A DNA stretch of 49,510 nucleotides. Source: Myxococcales bacterium (GTDB lineage: Bacteria > Myxococcota_A > Bradymonadia > REDH01). Location: assembly GCA_020633625.1 (NCBI GenBank), contig JACKDJ010000031.1, positions 1 to 49,510 of the forward strand, written 5' to 3'. The notes under the pieces were generated by a model, which ran no database searches, was not told where the DNA came from, and worked only from the letters and a program-made list of their open reading frames with translations. Numbering within the stretch: the stretch's first letter is position 1; every line of letters begins with the position of its first letter. This document shows positions 26,961 through 35,272 of this stretch, in pieces. Both the position numbers and the translations under genes were made by a program.

Positions 26961-28274
26961 ATGCGCACCAACCTCGTCCTCGTCGCACCGTCGGCGGCGC
27001 TCCTCCTGCTGCTCTCGGCCTGCGGCGCGCGCTCGTTCGAGACATCCGAAGGAAAGGAATCGTACCGCGACTGTCTCAGGCTCGCGAACGCCGGCGCGTG
27101 CGTCTCCGCCGCCAACATGCTCCGCACCGGCGTTGACGCCGATCAGGACGTTGACCGGGCGTTCGAACTCTACGACCGCGCCTGCCAGAACGGGAACTAC
27201 GTGGGCTGCGATGCCCTCGGCTCCGAGCTCCTCGCAACCGCGGACCTCGCCGAGAGCGAGCGCGCGTTCGCCGCGCTCGAGCGGTCCTGCCACCGCTACA
27301 ACATCCACGCGTGCGACGTCCTGATCCGCACCTACTCCGCCACCGGCTCACCCCACTTCGACCCAGACCGCGGCGAAGCGATCCGCCAGCGCCTCTGCGA
27401 CGACGGCTTCCTCACGCTGTGTTGGGTTGACAGCGACGGCGATGGCATCGAGGACAACGATGACGCCTGCCCCGAGGTCGCCGAAGACGTCGACGGATTC
27501 GAAGACGCCGACGGCTGCCCCGATCCGGACAACGACGCCGACGGCCTCCTCGACGCCGACGACCAGTGCCCCGACGAGGCCGAAGACGCCGACGGATTCG
27601 AAGACGCCGACGGCTGCCCCGACCCAGATAACGACGCGGACGGCGTCCTCGACGCCGACGACCAGTGTCCGACCGACGCCGAGGACGTCGACGGATTCGA
27701 GGACGAAGACGGCTGCCCCGACCCGGACAACGACGGCGACGGCCTCCTCGACGCCGACGACCAGTGCCCCGACGAAGCCGAAGATTACGACGGCTTCGAG
27801 GACAACGACGGCTGCCCCGAAGAGGGCGTCGGACTCGTCCAGCTGACCTGCGAGGCGATCATCATCAACGACGTCGTCTACTTCGCCACCGGCAGCGACG
27901 TCATCGAGGAGCGCTCGTTCCCGCTCCTCGACCAGGTCGCCGGCGTCCTCCGCGGCGCGACCTTCGTCACCCTGGTCGAGGTGGCCGGTCACACCGACGA
28001 CCGCGGGCGCGACGACGCCAACCTCGATCTGTCGCAGCGCCGTGCCGCCTCCGTACGGAACTACCTCGTCGCAGCGGGCCTCGAACCCGAGCGGCTGCGC
28101 TCCGAAGGCTACGGCGAGACCCGTCCGATTCAGCCGAACACTACCGCAGACGGGCGCGCGGCGAACCGTCGCGTGGAGTTCGTCATCGTCGAACGCGCAG
28201 CCGGGTGCGGTGACGCCCCCGCCGCCGGTGGCGACGCGGCCGGAAGCCCCGAGACCAGCACGACCGAGGAGTAG
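26961..28274 (+). CDS. OmpA-like lipoprotein with Sel1-type and TSP3 calcium-binding repeats
   Basis: This is a 437-residue lipoprotein (LLLLLSACG, Cys near residue 21). Residues about 40-130 resemble Sel1 helical repeats with paired Cys (AFELYDRACQNGNYVGCDALG). Residues about 156-287 are thrombospondin type 3 units: four phrases of about 33 residues with DxDxDG and CPDEAED, expected to bind calcium and form a rigid stalk. The C-terminal domain (about 292-425) is OmpA-like, with GHTDDRG, LSQRRAASVRNYL and ADGRAANRRVEF for peptidoglycan binding. AGGAG lies 4-5 bases before the ATG. It probably links the outer membrane to the cell wall. Confidence 0.9.
   Translation: MRTNLVLVAPSAALLLLLSACGARSFETSEGKESYRDCLRLANAGACVSAANMLRTGVDADQDVDRAFELYDRACQNGNYVGCDALGSELLATADLAESERAFAALERSCHRYNIHACDVLIRTYSATGSPHFDPDRGEAIRQRLCDDGFLTLCWVDSDGDGIEDNDDACPEVAEDVDGFEDADGCPDPDNDADGLLDADDQCPDEAEDADGFEDADGCPDPDNDADGVLDADDQCPTDAEDVDGFEDEDGCPDPDNDGDGLLDADDQCPDEAEDYDGFEDNDGCPEEGVGLVQLTCEAIIINDVVYFATGSDVIEERSFPLLDQVAGVLRGATFVTLVEVAGHTDDRGRDDANLDLSQRRAASVRNYLVAAGLEPERLRSEGYGETRPIQPNTTADGRAANRRVEFVIVERAAGCGDAPAAGGDAAGSPETSTTEE
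27430..27820 (+). repeat. in-frame ~99-bp tandem repeats coding TSP3 units
   Basis: Four near-identical coding units of about 99 bp encode the calcium-binding stalk. Each contains GACGGATTCGA or a close variant and a CGACGCCGACGACCAGTG-like phrase. DNA similarity between units is high enough to allow copy-number change. Confidence 0.7.
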
Positions 28275-28283
28275 CGCCCGCTA

Positions 28284-28301
28284 CGGCGACTTCGCTCGCC
28301 G
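28284..28301. terminator. hairpin between convergent OmpA-like and kinase genes
   Basis: CGGCGA-CTTCGC-TCGCCG is a perfect 6-bp inverted repeat with a 6-base loop in the 34-bp gap between the two stops. It could stop transcription from both sides. There is no T-tract. Confidence 0.4.
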
Positions 28302-28308
28302 CGCCGCG

Positions 28309-29895
28309 TTACTCTTCGTCGCTCACAACGACCGGATGCTGGGTCTCACCGCGCAGGAACTGCACCGCAGACCAGACCGCGACGAGCGCGGGGAGCGCGA
28401 TCGCCGCGATGACGACGAGCACGGTCGGTAGCGTCGGGCGCGGCGAAAAGACGCGCTGACCGAACAGGGCGACCTCTACCACGCTCTTCTCGTCGCGGGA
28501 CGACCTCAACCCCGGCACTCGCACCGGCGGCGGCGGCCCGTCATGCGTCCCATCGGACGCCGGCGCGAATGACGTCGTCGGGGCGTCAGTGCGTGCGTCG
28601 CGCGGCGTGGCAAGCTCCGCCGCCGAGTCCGGTCTCCGCGCGTCGGCCCCCGAAGACGGTGGAGTCGCCGCGGCCCCGCGTGGCGGCCGCGGCGCGAGCG
28701 CCGGGCTCGTGGTCGGACGTTGGCGGCGTGCGTCCCGGTCGCGGAGCCGCGCCGCCCTCGCCTCCAGCGCGCCAGCCAGGCCGACGACCGACGTCGCCAC
28801 GAAGCGGGCCGCCTGCGACGGCGCTCTCCGGTCCGCGGGAACCGGCGGGTTCGTGTCCTCCGCGACCTCGAGCGCCGATGCCGACGAGGTCTTCTTCCGA
28901 ATCCGCTCGTACGCCTCCTCCACATCTCGGAGCATGTGTTCGGCCGCGACGTAGCGGTCTTCCAGCTCCTTCGCGACGGCCCGTCGAACGACGGACGCGA
29001 GCTCACTGCCCTCGACGTGCGGCCCGAGCGGGACAGGCTCGTCCCACAGGTGGGGCGAAGCCGACGGCTCTGGGTCCGGGTACTCGTACGGGGGACAGCC
29101 CTCCAAGAGCTCGATCAGCACGAGGCCGAGCGCGTAGAGGTCGGTTGCGAAGTCGGGGCGGCCACGCAGGAGCTCCGGGGCCGCATATGCCGGCGTGCAG
29201 TACACGACCGGCTCCCACGACCCATCCTCCTGCTGGATCTCGTCCTCGACGGGCGACCCGCCGCCCATCACCTTCGCGATTCCGAAGTCGAGGACCCGGG
29301 GGACGACGAAGCGCTCACCGGGCTCTGAGACCAGGACGATGTTCGCGGGCTTGAGGTCGCGGTGGATGACCCCGACCGAATGCGCCTCGACGAGCGACTT
29401 CAGCACCCCGATCGCGACCCGCGCAACGTCTGCCTCGGCCAGCCGGCCGCGGTCGCGCAGCAGCGCGTCCAGCGCCACACCGCGGACGTACTCCATCACG
29501 AGATACGCCATCGGCGTCTCGGTGACGCCGAAGTCGATCAGTCGAACCGTGTGCCGGTTCTGCAGCATCGCAAGGAGCTTTGCCTCGTTCCGGAACCGGT
29601 CCAGCGCCTCGGGCGTGGTCCGGTGGGGATGCAGCACCTTGATGGCGACGCGCATCGAGTCGATCTCTGTGTGACTCGCGAGGTAGACCTGCGCGAACCC
29701 ACCGGATCCCAGCGAGCGGATGACGCGATAGCGGCTCGCGACGATGTCGCCCGGCACCAGGAAGTCCTCGGGGACGACCTGAAACTCGGGGCTCGCGTCG
29801 TCGTCGGTCGCCGGGGCCACTTCGTTTCCCTGAACCTGGGAAGACGTATCGGCCCGCTCCGGCGATGGCAGGTCGGATGGCGAGTCTGGCTCCAT
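28309..29895 (-). CDS. Ser/Thr protein kinase with C-terminal membrane anchor
   Basis: This eukaryotic-type kinase has 528 residues counted from the ATG at 29893-29895. The kinase domain (about 55-320) has the Gly loop LGSGGFAQVY, VAIK (K86), HRDLKPAN (178-185), DFG (203-205) and AAPELLRG, so it should be active. A Pro/Ala/Arg-rich linker (about 340-480) leads to one hydrophobic segment near the C-terminus (TVLVVIAAIALPALVAVW) and a short tail ending VVVSDEE. The kinase would therefore face the cytoplasm, with little outside the membrane. In-frame starts at 29934 and 30081 exist. A promoter-like pair (TAGGTT at 29921-29926, TGGCAC 17 bases upstream) fits the shorter form. It is convergent with the TSP3-OmpA gene. 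Substrates are unknown. Confidence 0.88.
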   Translation of the reverse strand: MEPDSPSDLPSPERADTSSQVQGNEVAPATDDDASPEFQVVPEDFLVPGDIVASRYRVIRSLGSGGFAQVYLASHTEIDSMRVAIKVLHPHRTTPEALDRFRNEAKLLAMLQNRHTVRLIDFGVTETPMAYLVMEYVRGVALDALLRDRGRLAEADVARVAIGVLKSLVEAHSVGVIHRDLKPANIVLVSEPGERFVVPRVLDFGIAKVMGGGSPVEDEIQQEDGSWEPVVYCTPAYAAPELLRGRPDFATDLYALGLVLIELLEGCPPYEYPDPEPSASPHLWDEPVPLGPHVEGSELASVVRRAVAKELEDRYVAAEHMLRDVEEAYERIRKKTSSASALEVAEDTNPPVPADRRAPSQAARFVATSVVGLAGALEARAARLRDRDARRQRPTTSPALAPRPPRGAAATPPSSGADARRPDSAAELATPRDARTDAPTTSFAPASDGTHDGPPPPVRVPGLRSSRDEKSVVEVALFGQRVFSPRPTLPTVLVVIAAIALPALVAVWSAVQFLRGETQHPVVVSDEE

Positions 29896-29920
29896 GCGCT
29901 CGTCGATTCGAGACGGACGC

Positions 29921-29949
29921 AACCTAGCGCGCATTTCGACGCAGTGCCA
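29921..29949 (-). promoter_or_regulatory. possible promoter for the kinase gene
   Basis: On the minus strand TAGGTT (29921-29926) has a TGGCAC hexamer 17 bases upstream (29944-29949). The -35 is weak. If right, the transcript starts near 29914 and only the ATG at 29895 can be used. Confidence 0.3.
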
Positions 29950-30098
29950 CGAAGACGGGCCATCGGCGACGCCTTTCGCCGGCTGTAGCACGCCGAGAGC
30001 GGGGCATCGTGCGCCGCCGCCGATGCGCACCGGTCGAGTCCATTGACGCGGCGCCGCGGCCGGTGGCACTTCCCCATCCACCTCGTCACAGGGTCCCT

Positions 30099-31010
30099 AT
30101 GCACATCGTCGTCCGTCTGACCTCGTCCTTGGCCATCGTCGCTGGGCTCACCGCCGGCTGTGGCGCCGCGCCCGTCACCACGACCGGCACGCCTCCATGC
30201 GCCGCCGCAGTCACCGAGCCCACGGCCGCCCTGCCAGCACGCTCCCCGCTCGAGAGCGCGGTCCTGTGGACGCAGACCTCCGCAGAGTACGCCGCGCTCG
30301 CCAGCCAAACCTACGCGACTGCGACCGCAGCCATCTCAGCGGCGCTCGAAAGCCCGGGTTCGGCGTCGCCAGAGCAGTGGAGCGACGCGCCGGCCGACCT
30401 CCCGCCCGCCATCATTCTGGACCTCGACGAGACGGTCCTCGACAACGCGGCCTACCAGGCGTGGCTGATCACCACCGGACAGGAGTTCAGCGACCAGACG
30501 TGGGGTCAGTGGTGTCGCGAGGGGATCGCGGCCCCAATTCCGGGTGCGCTCGACTTCGTACAGGCAGCAGAACGCGCCGGCGCGACGGTGTTCTTCGTGA
30601 CGAACCGCACTAGCGACTGCGAGGACGCCACGCGCAGCAACCTCACCGCGATCGGCTTCGACCTCCCCGAAGACGTGGACACGGTACTGACGAAGGGGGA
30701 GCGGCCGGAGTGGCGTTCCGACAAGGGGACGCGGCGCCAGGTCATCGGCGCGAGCTACCGAGTCGTGATGTTGCTGGGCGACAACCTCGGCGACTTCACC
30801 GACGACTACCGGGGCAGCGTCGAGGCGCGCGCGGCCGTCGCTTCACAGGCCGGCGAGCTCTGGGGTACGCGCTGGTTCATGCTGCCGAACCCGCAGTACG
30901 GCTCCTGGGCGTCTGCCCTCTTCGGGCACGACTACTCGTTGCCCGCGGAGGAGCGCGACGCCGCGACGCGATCGGCGCTGCGTCCGTGGGACGGACCGCG
31001 CGAGGACTGA
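30099..31010 (+). CDS. lipoprotein e(P4)-type acid phosphatase / 5'-nucleotidase (HAD family)
   Basis: This protein has 303 residues and a lipoprotein signal (AIVAGLTAGC). The HAD phosphatase core has LDLDETVLDN (catalytic Asp pair, near residue 108), FFVTNRTSD (motif II Thr), a Lys in DKGTRRQVI, and LGDNLGDFTDDY (motif IV acid residues). This is the class C acid phosphatase layout known from Haemophilus e(P4), which dephosphorylates nucleotides at the cell surface so they can be imported. ATG 30099 begins the signal peptide; an in-frame start at 30009 would bury it. The gene is divergent from the kinase gene and convergent with the YdcZ-type gene. Confidence 0.88.
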   Translation: MHIVVRLTSSLAIVAGLTAGCGAAPVTTTGTPPCAAAVTEPTAALPARSPLESAVLWTQTSAEYAALASQTYATATAAISAALESPGSASPEQWSDAPADLPPAIILDLDETVLDNAAYQAWLITTGQEFSDQTWGQWCREGIAAPIPGALDFVQAAERAGATVFFVTNRTSDCEDATRSNLTAIGFDLPEDVDTVLTKGERPEWRSDKGTRRQVIGASYRVVMLLGDNLGDFTDDYRGSVEARAAVASQAGELWGTRWFMLPNPQYGSWASALFGHDYSLPAEERDAATRSALRPWDGPRED

Positions 31011-31032
31011 GGTCTTCAGCGAGCTCCGTGGG

Positions 31033-31473
31033 CTAGCCGCGACGCATCAGCAGCACGCCGACCGCCACCGCGACCACCCCGGCGACCCGTGCCGCCGTCA
31101 GCGGAACGCGCGGCATGCCGAACGCGCCGAAGTAGTCGAGTGCGAGACCCGCCACGAGCTGGCCGGCGATGATCAACACGAAGAATACGGTGCTCCCGAG
31201 CCGTGGCGCGACGAGGATCCCACTCAGGACGACCGACGCCCCGACGAGTCCGCCGCCAAACGTCCACCACGGCGCCGTCCGAAGTGCGCCGACGCCGCGG
31301 ATCTGGCCCGTCGTGACCGCCAACGTCACGATGATCGACATCCCGACGCAGAAGTTCGTGAGGGCGGCGACAAGCGGGTAGCCCGTCACGCGGCCGAGCG
31401 CCGCGTTCACCGCCGCTTGGACCGGCAGCAGCATTCCGACGCCCAGCGCTGCGAAGACGAGCGCGAGCCTCAT
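31033..31473 (-). CDS. YdcZ/DUF606-type DMT-family membrane protein
   Basis: This small hydrophobic protein has 146 residues and about five membrane segments. It begins MRLALVFAALGVGMLLPVQAAVNAALGR, the pattern of DUF606 proteins, which are half-size members of the drug/metabolite transporter superfamily. Other landmarks are PWWTFGGGLVGASVV and GQLVAGLALDYFG. Pairs of such proteins usually form dimers; here a single copy is seen. The ATG at 31471-31473 overlaps the stop of the upstream hydrolase gene by 4 bases (ATGA), so the two are translationally coupled. Substrate is unknown. Confidence 0.82.
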   Translation of the reverse strand: MRLALVFAALGVGMLLPVQAAVNAALGRVTGYPLVAALTNFCVGMSIIVTLAVTTGQIRGVGALRTAPWWTFGGGLVGASVVLSGILVAPRLGSTVFFVLIIAGQLVAGLALDYFGAFGMPRVPLTAARVAGVVAVAVGVLLMRRG

Positions 31474-32777
31474 CGGGTCACCGCCGCGCTGCGCCGCAGC
31501 GTCGCGAGCTCCGACACCGGGTCCGTGCCATCGAGGACGTCGGTCACCGCCGTCCCGGCGTCGCCCAAGAGGAAGTGCCGCGCGAACGCGAGCGAGTACG
31601 TCGACACGATCCGCCAGCCCACCAGGGTGTCGAGAGTCGGGCACCCGCCGAGCGCGAACGTCTGATGGCAGCCGCCTTCGAGCAGCACCCACCAGAGCGG
31701 GACGGAGTCGCCCACGGTCGCAAACTGCTCGTCGGCGCCGACCCCGTCCTCGCTTCCAGACAGCGACAGGAACGGTCCCTGGAGCGTTGTGTACCCGCTG
31801 TCGCCGAACCACGACGCACGGTAGGACCCGGCCAGCCCGATCGTCGCGACGACACGCGGATCCGCGACGCCGGCCTCGAACACCGCGAGCTCCGCGTCGG
31901 TGCAGGTCCCGGACGGCACACCGCCCGACGCGCACTCGTCTCGGATGACGTCCATGTCGAACGTCGCGCCCGAGATCGCCCAGGTCGCGTAGACTCCGAA
32001 CGAGTGCCCACTGACGACGACACGCGACGTGTCCGCGAGCCCGTGGAGCGGGTCCTCGTTCGGGAGCTCGTCGAGGAGGTCCAGGGACTCGCTGAGGTCG
32101 ATCTCCTTCAGGAAGTAGTGAGACGTCGCGAGCGGGTCTCGGTGATCGAGCAGGGTGTTTCCGGTGTGGTCTGGGGCAATGGCCAACCAGCCGTGAGACG
32201 CGAAGTGCCGCATCAGGAACGCGCTCGTGCCGCCGAAGCCCTGAAAACCATGAGAGTGCAGGTGCACCGGATAGCGGCCCGACGGGTAGACCGGCGGGGC
32301 TGGCGGTGAGTCCAGGTTGGAGTCGCGGTCTTGGAAGGTGTCGAGGTACGCCACGGGCACGTGCGACGGCTCATCGGTCGGGTACCAGACGTTGACCGTG
32401 ATTGTTCGCTGCTCCGCAACGTCGGGGCGGTCGTACGTCAGCGTGTAGCGTCGGTAGCCGACCGAGAACGGACCGGGGTCCCCAAGCGCCCACCCGAGCG
32501 GATCGATCGTCGGGCCGACCTCGGCGTCTGCCGCCGAGTCGGCGTCATCGTCCGTGTCGGGGTCGGTCACGACGACATCGTCCCCGTCGGCGCCACTTCC
32601 ATCGCCGACCGCGGCGTCGGCGGCGCTCGTGTCGGTGTCACCGACATCTGCAGCCACATCGGTGCCGGCGGAATCGGCGGCATCGCTGGGCGTCCCCTCG
32701 TCGCTGGTGCAGCTCGCCAGGGACAGCGTGAGCGATGTCAGCAGCGCGCTGGCGGTGCGGAGTTTGGGCGAACGCAT
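31470..32777 (-). CDS. lipoprotein alpha/beta hydrolase (PAF-acetylhydrolase-like)
   Basis: This protein has 435 residues. A lipoprotein signal (LTLSLASC) is followed by an Asp/Ala/Thr-rich stalk to about residue 90. The hydrolase domain starts with YRRYTLTYD and contains VNVWYPTDE, YPVHLHSHGFQGFGG (oxyanion region), the nucleophile VVSGHSFGVYA (Ser in GxSxG), and a later GGCHQTF that may give the catalytic His. This follows the platelet-activating-factor acetylhydrolase / dienelactone hydrolase style. It probably cleaves esters, perhaps lipids, outside the cytoplasm. The ATG at 32775-32777 is the only start in front of the signal. Confidence 0.83.
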   Translation of the reverse strand: MRSPKLRTASALLTSLTLSLASCTSDEGTPSDAADSAGTDVAADVGDTDTSAADAAVGDGSGADGDDVVVTDPDTDDDADSAADAEVGPTIDPLGWALGDPGPFSVGYRRYTLTYDRPDVAEQRTITVNVWYPTDEPSHVPVAYLDTFQDRDSNLDSPPAPPVYPSGRYPVHLHSHGFQGFGGTSAFLMRHFASHGWLAIAPDHTGNTLLDHRDPLATSHYFLKEIDLSESLDLLDELPNEDPLHGLADTSRVVVSGHSFGVYATWAISGATFDMDVIRDECASGGVPSGTCTDAELAVFEAGVADPRVVATIGLAGSYRASWFGDSGYTTLQGPFLSLSGSEDGVGADEQFATVGDSVPLWWVLLEGGCHQTFALGGCPTLDTLVGWRIVSTYSLAFARHFLLGDAGTAVTDVLDGTDPVSELATLRRSAAVTR

Positions 32778-32928
32778 GGCAGGCTCGGGGCAGCTCGGAT
32801 GGACGAGAGCTCAACTAGCGGATCGCTCGCGACGCCGCCACCCGATGGCGCCACACCGATCGCCGCCGAGTCCGCTTGCCGGACCGCCGCCAGTCGGGCA
32901 CAAGAGCCCCGCCCCGAAGCAGACCACG

Positions 32929-34083
32929 ATGAACGCAGCCCTGACTCAAGCGCCCCCCAACCGGTCCACTGAGACCACCGTCTACGTTGGCGACGTCGCG
33001 GTCGACCTCGATGCCCTCCGGGACGACTTCGACGCGCTTCGGGATGAGCTCCGCGCTGGTGTTGGTCCCGACGACGCCGCCCACCTGCGTCGCGTCGAGT
33101 GGGTGGGCCGGGTGGCGTCGTTGCTGGGCTGGGCGACCGCCTGGATCCCAAATCCGCTGTCACCGCTGCTGCTGTCGACCGGGATCTTTGCTCGATGGAC
33201 CATGGTGGCCCACCACGTGGTTCACCGTGGATACGACCGCGTTCCAGGCGTCCCGGAGAGGCTCCGGTCGTCGAAGTTCGCGCGCGGCGCGCGGCGCTGG
33301 CTGGACTGGCCGGACTGGATGGTCCCAGACGCGTGGCGCTACGAACACAACGCGCTTCACCACTTTCGTCTCGGCGAGTCGGCCGACCCCGATCAGCCGG
33401 AGCTCAACACGTCGCTGCTTCGCCGACGCGGGATTCCGCTGTTCCTGCGGGCGCTGGTCCTCGCGTTCGTCGCGTCGACGTGGAAGTTCACGTACTACGC
33501 GCCGAACACGCTCGGCGCCCTGCGAAATGCGGCCCCCGGCGCCGGCGCGCCGGTGAAGTTCCCGGCGGCGGCGATGTGGCTCCCGTGGGCGCGACCGGGG
33601 CGGGACACGTGGCTCCGCAGCTACCTCCCCTACGTCGCTCTGCACTTCGGGCTCCTGCCCCTCCCGTTCCTGGCGTTCGGGACGCAGTTCTGGCTGGCGG
33701 CGCTCGCGAATCGCGCGGTCGCGGAGGTGCTCACGAACCTGCACTCGTTCGTCATCATCGTCCCCAACCACGTGGGTGAGGACGTGTACCGTTTCGAACA
33801 CGCCACCAAGCACCGCGGCGAGTTCTACCTTCGGCAGATCATCGGGACCGCGAACTATGCGACCGGGGGCTTCGCGAACGACTTCGCCCACGGCTGGCTC
33901 AACTACCAGATCGAGCACCACCTGTTCCCCGACATGTCGATGCTCCAATACGTCCGCGCTCAGCCGCGCGTGCGTGAGATCTGCGCGCGGCACGGGCTGA
34001 GCTACCTGCAGGAGTCGGTGTGGAGCCGCACGCGAGCGATGATCGCTGTGGCAACGGGCGCGCGCTCGATGCCCGTGATGTAG
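32929..34083 (+). CDS. fatty acid desaturase family protein
   Basis: This integral membrane di-iron enzyme has 384 residues. All three His boxes are present: HHVVH (95-99), HNALHH (140-145) and QIEHH (about 322-326, followed by LFPDMS). Other conserved parts are NYATGGFANDFAHGWLNYQ and two hydrophobic blocks. Such enzymes insert double bonds into acyl chains of membrane lipids or modify related substrates. ATG 32929 is chosen because the protein from there is uniformly conserved in style; the open frame continues upstream over the divergent hydrolase gene. No electron donor gene is adjacent. Substrate and regioselectivity are unknown. Confidence 0.88.
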   Translation: MNAALTQAPPNRSTETTVYVGDVAVDLDALRDDFDALRDELRAGVGPDDAAHLRRVEWVGRVASLLGWATAWIPNPLSPLLLSTGIFARWTMVAHHVVHRGYDRVPGVPERLRSSKFARGARRWLDWPDWMVPDAWRYEHNALHHFRLGESADPDQPELNTSLLRRRGIPLFLRALVLAFVASTWKFTYYAPNTLGALRNAAPGAGAPVKFPAAAMWLPWARPGRDTWLRSYLPYVALHFGLLPLPFLAFGTQFWLAALANRAVAEVLTNLHSFVIIVPNHVGEDVYRFEHATKHRGEFYLRQIIGTANYATGGFANDFAHGWLNYQIEHHLFPDMSMLQYVRAQPRVREICARHGLSYLQESVWSRTRAMIAVATGARSMPVM

Positions 34084-34101
34084 GCGGCGCCAGGCTGCCG
34101 A

Positions 34102-34800
34102 CTAGGTCGGAGAAGGCTGCCCGACGCGTCCGCCAGGGCGGGCCACCGCGCGGTAGCCAACCCCCATCGCGATCGCCGTCAGCCCGACCGCACGGATCAC
34201 ATGGTCGGGGCCGAACGCCTCACTCCCGAACACGCCGACCGCCGCGCCCGTGAGAAACCCGGCGAGCAGCGTCGCGTGGAACGTGAGGCGCTGAGTGGCG
34301 ACCGGACGCCCCGAGAGCCTCGCGCCGATCGCGGTCCCGATGTCGGTCACGACGCCGGTCATGTGCGTCGTGCGCAGGACCGCACCCTCGTGAAGGACCG
34401 CCATGCCGTTCTGGAGACCACAGCCCAGCGCGAGCAGCGCCACCGCGAGCGCCGGCCGCGCCGTCACGAACGATGCGGCGACGAAGAGGGTCCCCTCCAG
34501 AACCAACGCGGCGCCGTAGCGCCGCCCCATCCGCAGCGTGTCGGACTCGATAAGCCAGCCGGCGATGACCGCGCCCGCGAAGAACCCGACCGCGACGCGC
34601 GCGAGGAGCCAGTAGTGCGCGGTGTTCGCCTGATACAGGTCCAGCGGACCTCGGCTGATGGCCCCCGTCAGATGCGACACCGCGGTGTCCCACGCGACTA
34701 GCGACGAGCTGTTCACCGCCCCCGCGACGGCAGCGAGCACGAAGGCGCCGACGATCAGTGGCGCCACGGCGCGGTCCGAGCTCGGCGCGGGCTTGGTCAC
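34102..34800 (-). CDS. DUF1275 (YoaK-type) membrane protein
   Basis: This protein has 232 residues and about six membrane segments. Conserved phrases include AGAVNSSSLVAWDTAVSHLTG at the start, LALGCGLQNGMAV, and TTHMTGVVTDIGTAIGA, the family hallmark. The start is GTG (34798-34800), overlapping the DUF486 stop by 4 bases (GTGA). The function of DUF1275 proteins is not established; a transport or permease role is assumed for the family. It is convergent with the desaturase gene with only 18 bp between the stops. Confidence 0.88.
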   Translation of the reverse strand: MTKPAPSSDRAVAPLIVGAFVLAAVAGAVNSSSLVAWDTAVSHLTGAISRGPLDLYQANTAHYWLLARVAVGFFAGAVIAGWLIESDTLRMGRRYGAALVLEGTLFVAASFVTARPALAVALLALGCGLQNGMAVLHEGAVLRTTHMTGVVTDIGTAIGARLSGRPVATQRLTFHATLLAGFLTGAAVGVFGSEAFGPDHVIRAVGLTAIAMGVGYRAVARPGGRVGQPSPT

Positions 34801-35165
34801 GCTCGAAAGACCAGCGCGACGGCGGCGAGAACCAGCAGCGCCGCCACGCCGTACGTCCATCGGATCGGCTCACGCAGCAGCCAGAACGCGACCGGGGCGA
34901 AAACGAGCAGGGTGATCCCCTCCTGCAGCACCTTGAGCTGCGCGACGGACAGCGTCTGATTTCCGATGCGTGTCGCCGGTACGAGCAGGCAGTACTCGAC
35001 GAGCGCGATCCCCCAGCTCGCGAGAATGGCGACCGGGAGCGACGCTGTCTTGAGCCCACGGAGGTGCCAGTACCAAGCCAGCGTCATAAAGACGTTGCTC
35101 AGTGCGAGCAGAAGGACCGTAGTTGCGACCGAGCCCACTGGGCCTCCGTTGCGCGACGCGAACAT
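34797..35165 (-). CDS. DUF486 small membrane protein (DMT superfamily)
   Basis: This protein has 122 residues and four membrane segments. The family pattern is clear: LALSNVFMTLAWYWHL, SWGIALVEYCLLVPATRIG, and a C-terminal RWTYGVAALLVLAAVALVF. DUF486 proteins are half-size relatives of drug/metabolite transporters and their role is unknown. The ATG at 35163-35165 fits the usual length; the frame is open upstream. It is the first gene of a coupled pair with the DUF1275 gene. Confidence 0.87.
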   Translation of the reverse strand: MFASRNGGPVGSVATTVLLLALSNVFMTLAWYWHLRGLKTASLPVAILASWGIALVEYCLLVPATRIGNQTLSVAQLKVLQEGITLLVFAPVAFWLLREPIRWTYGVAALLVLAAVALVFRA

Positions 35166-35272
35166 CCATGCGTACTCTGCCGCGCAACGCGCGCAACATT
35201 GTCGCGGCACGACGCCGCGCTCGCGCCGTCTGCGTGCCCGTACGAACCGTAACACCGACCCTCGCACCTCGC

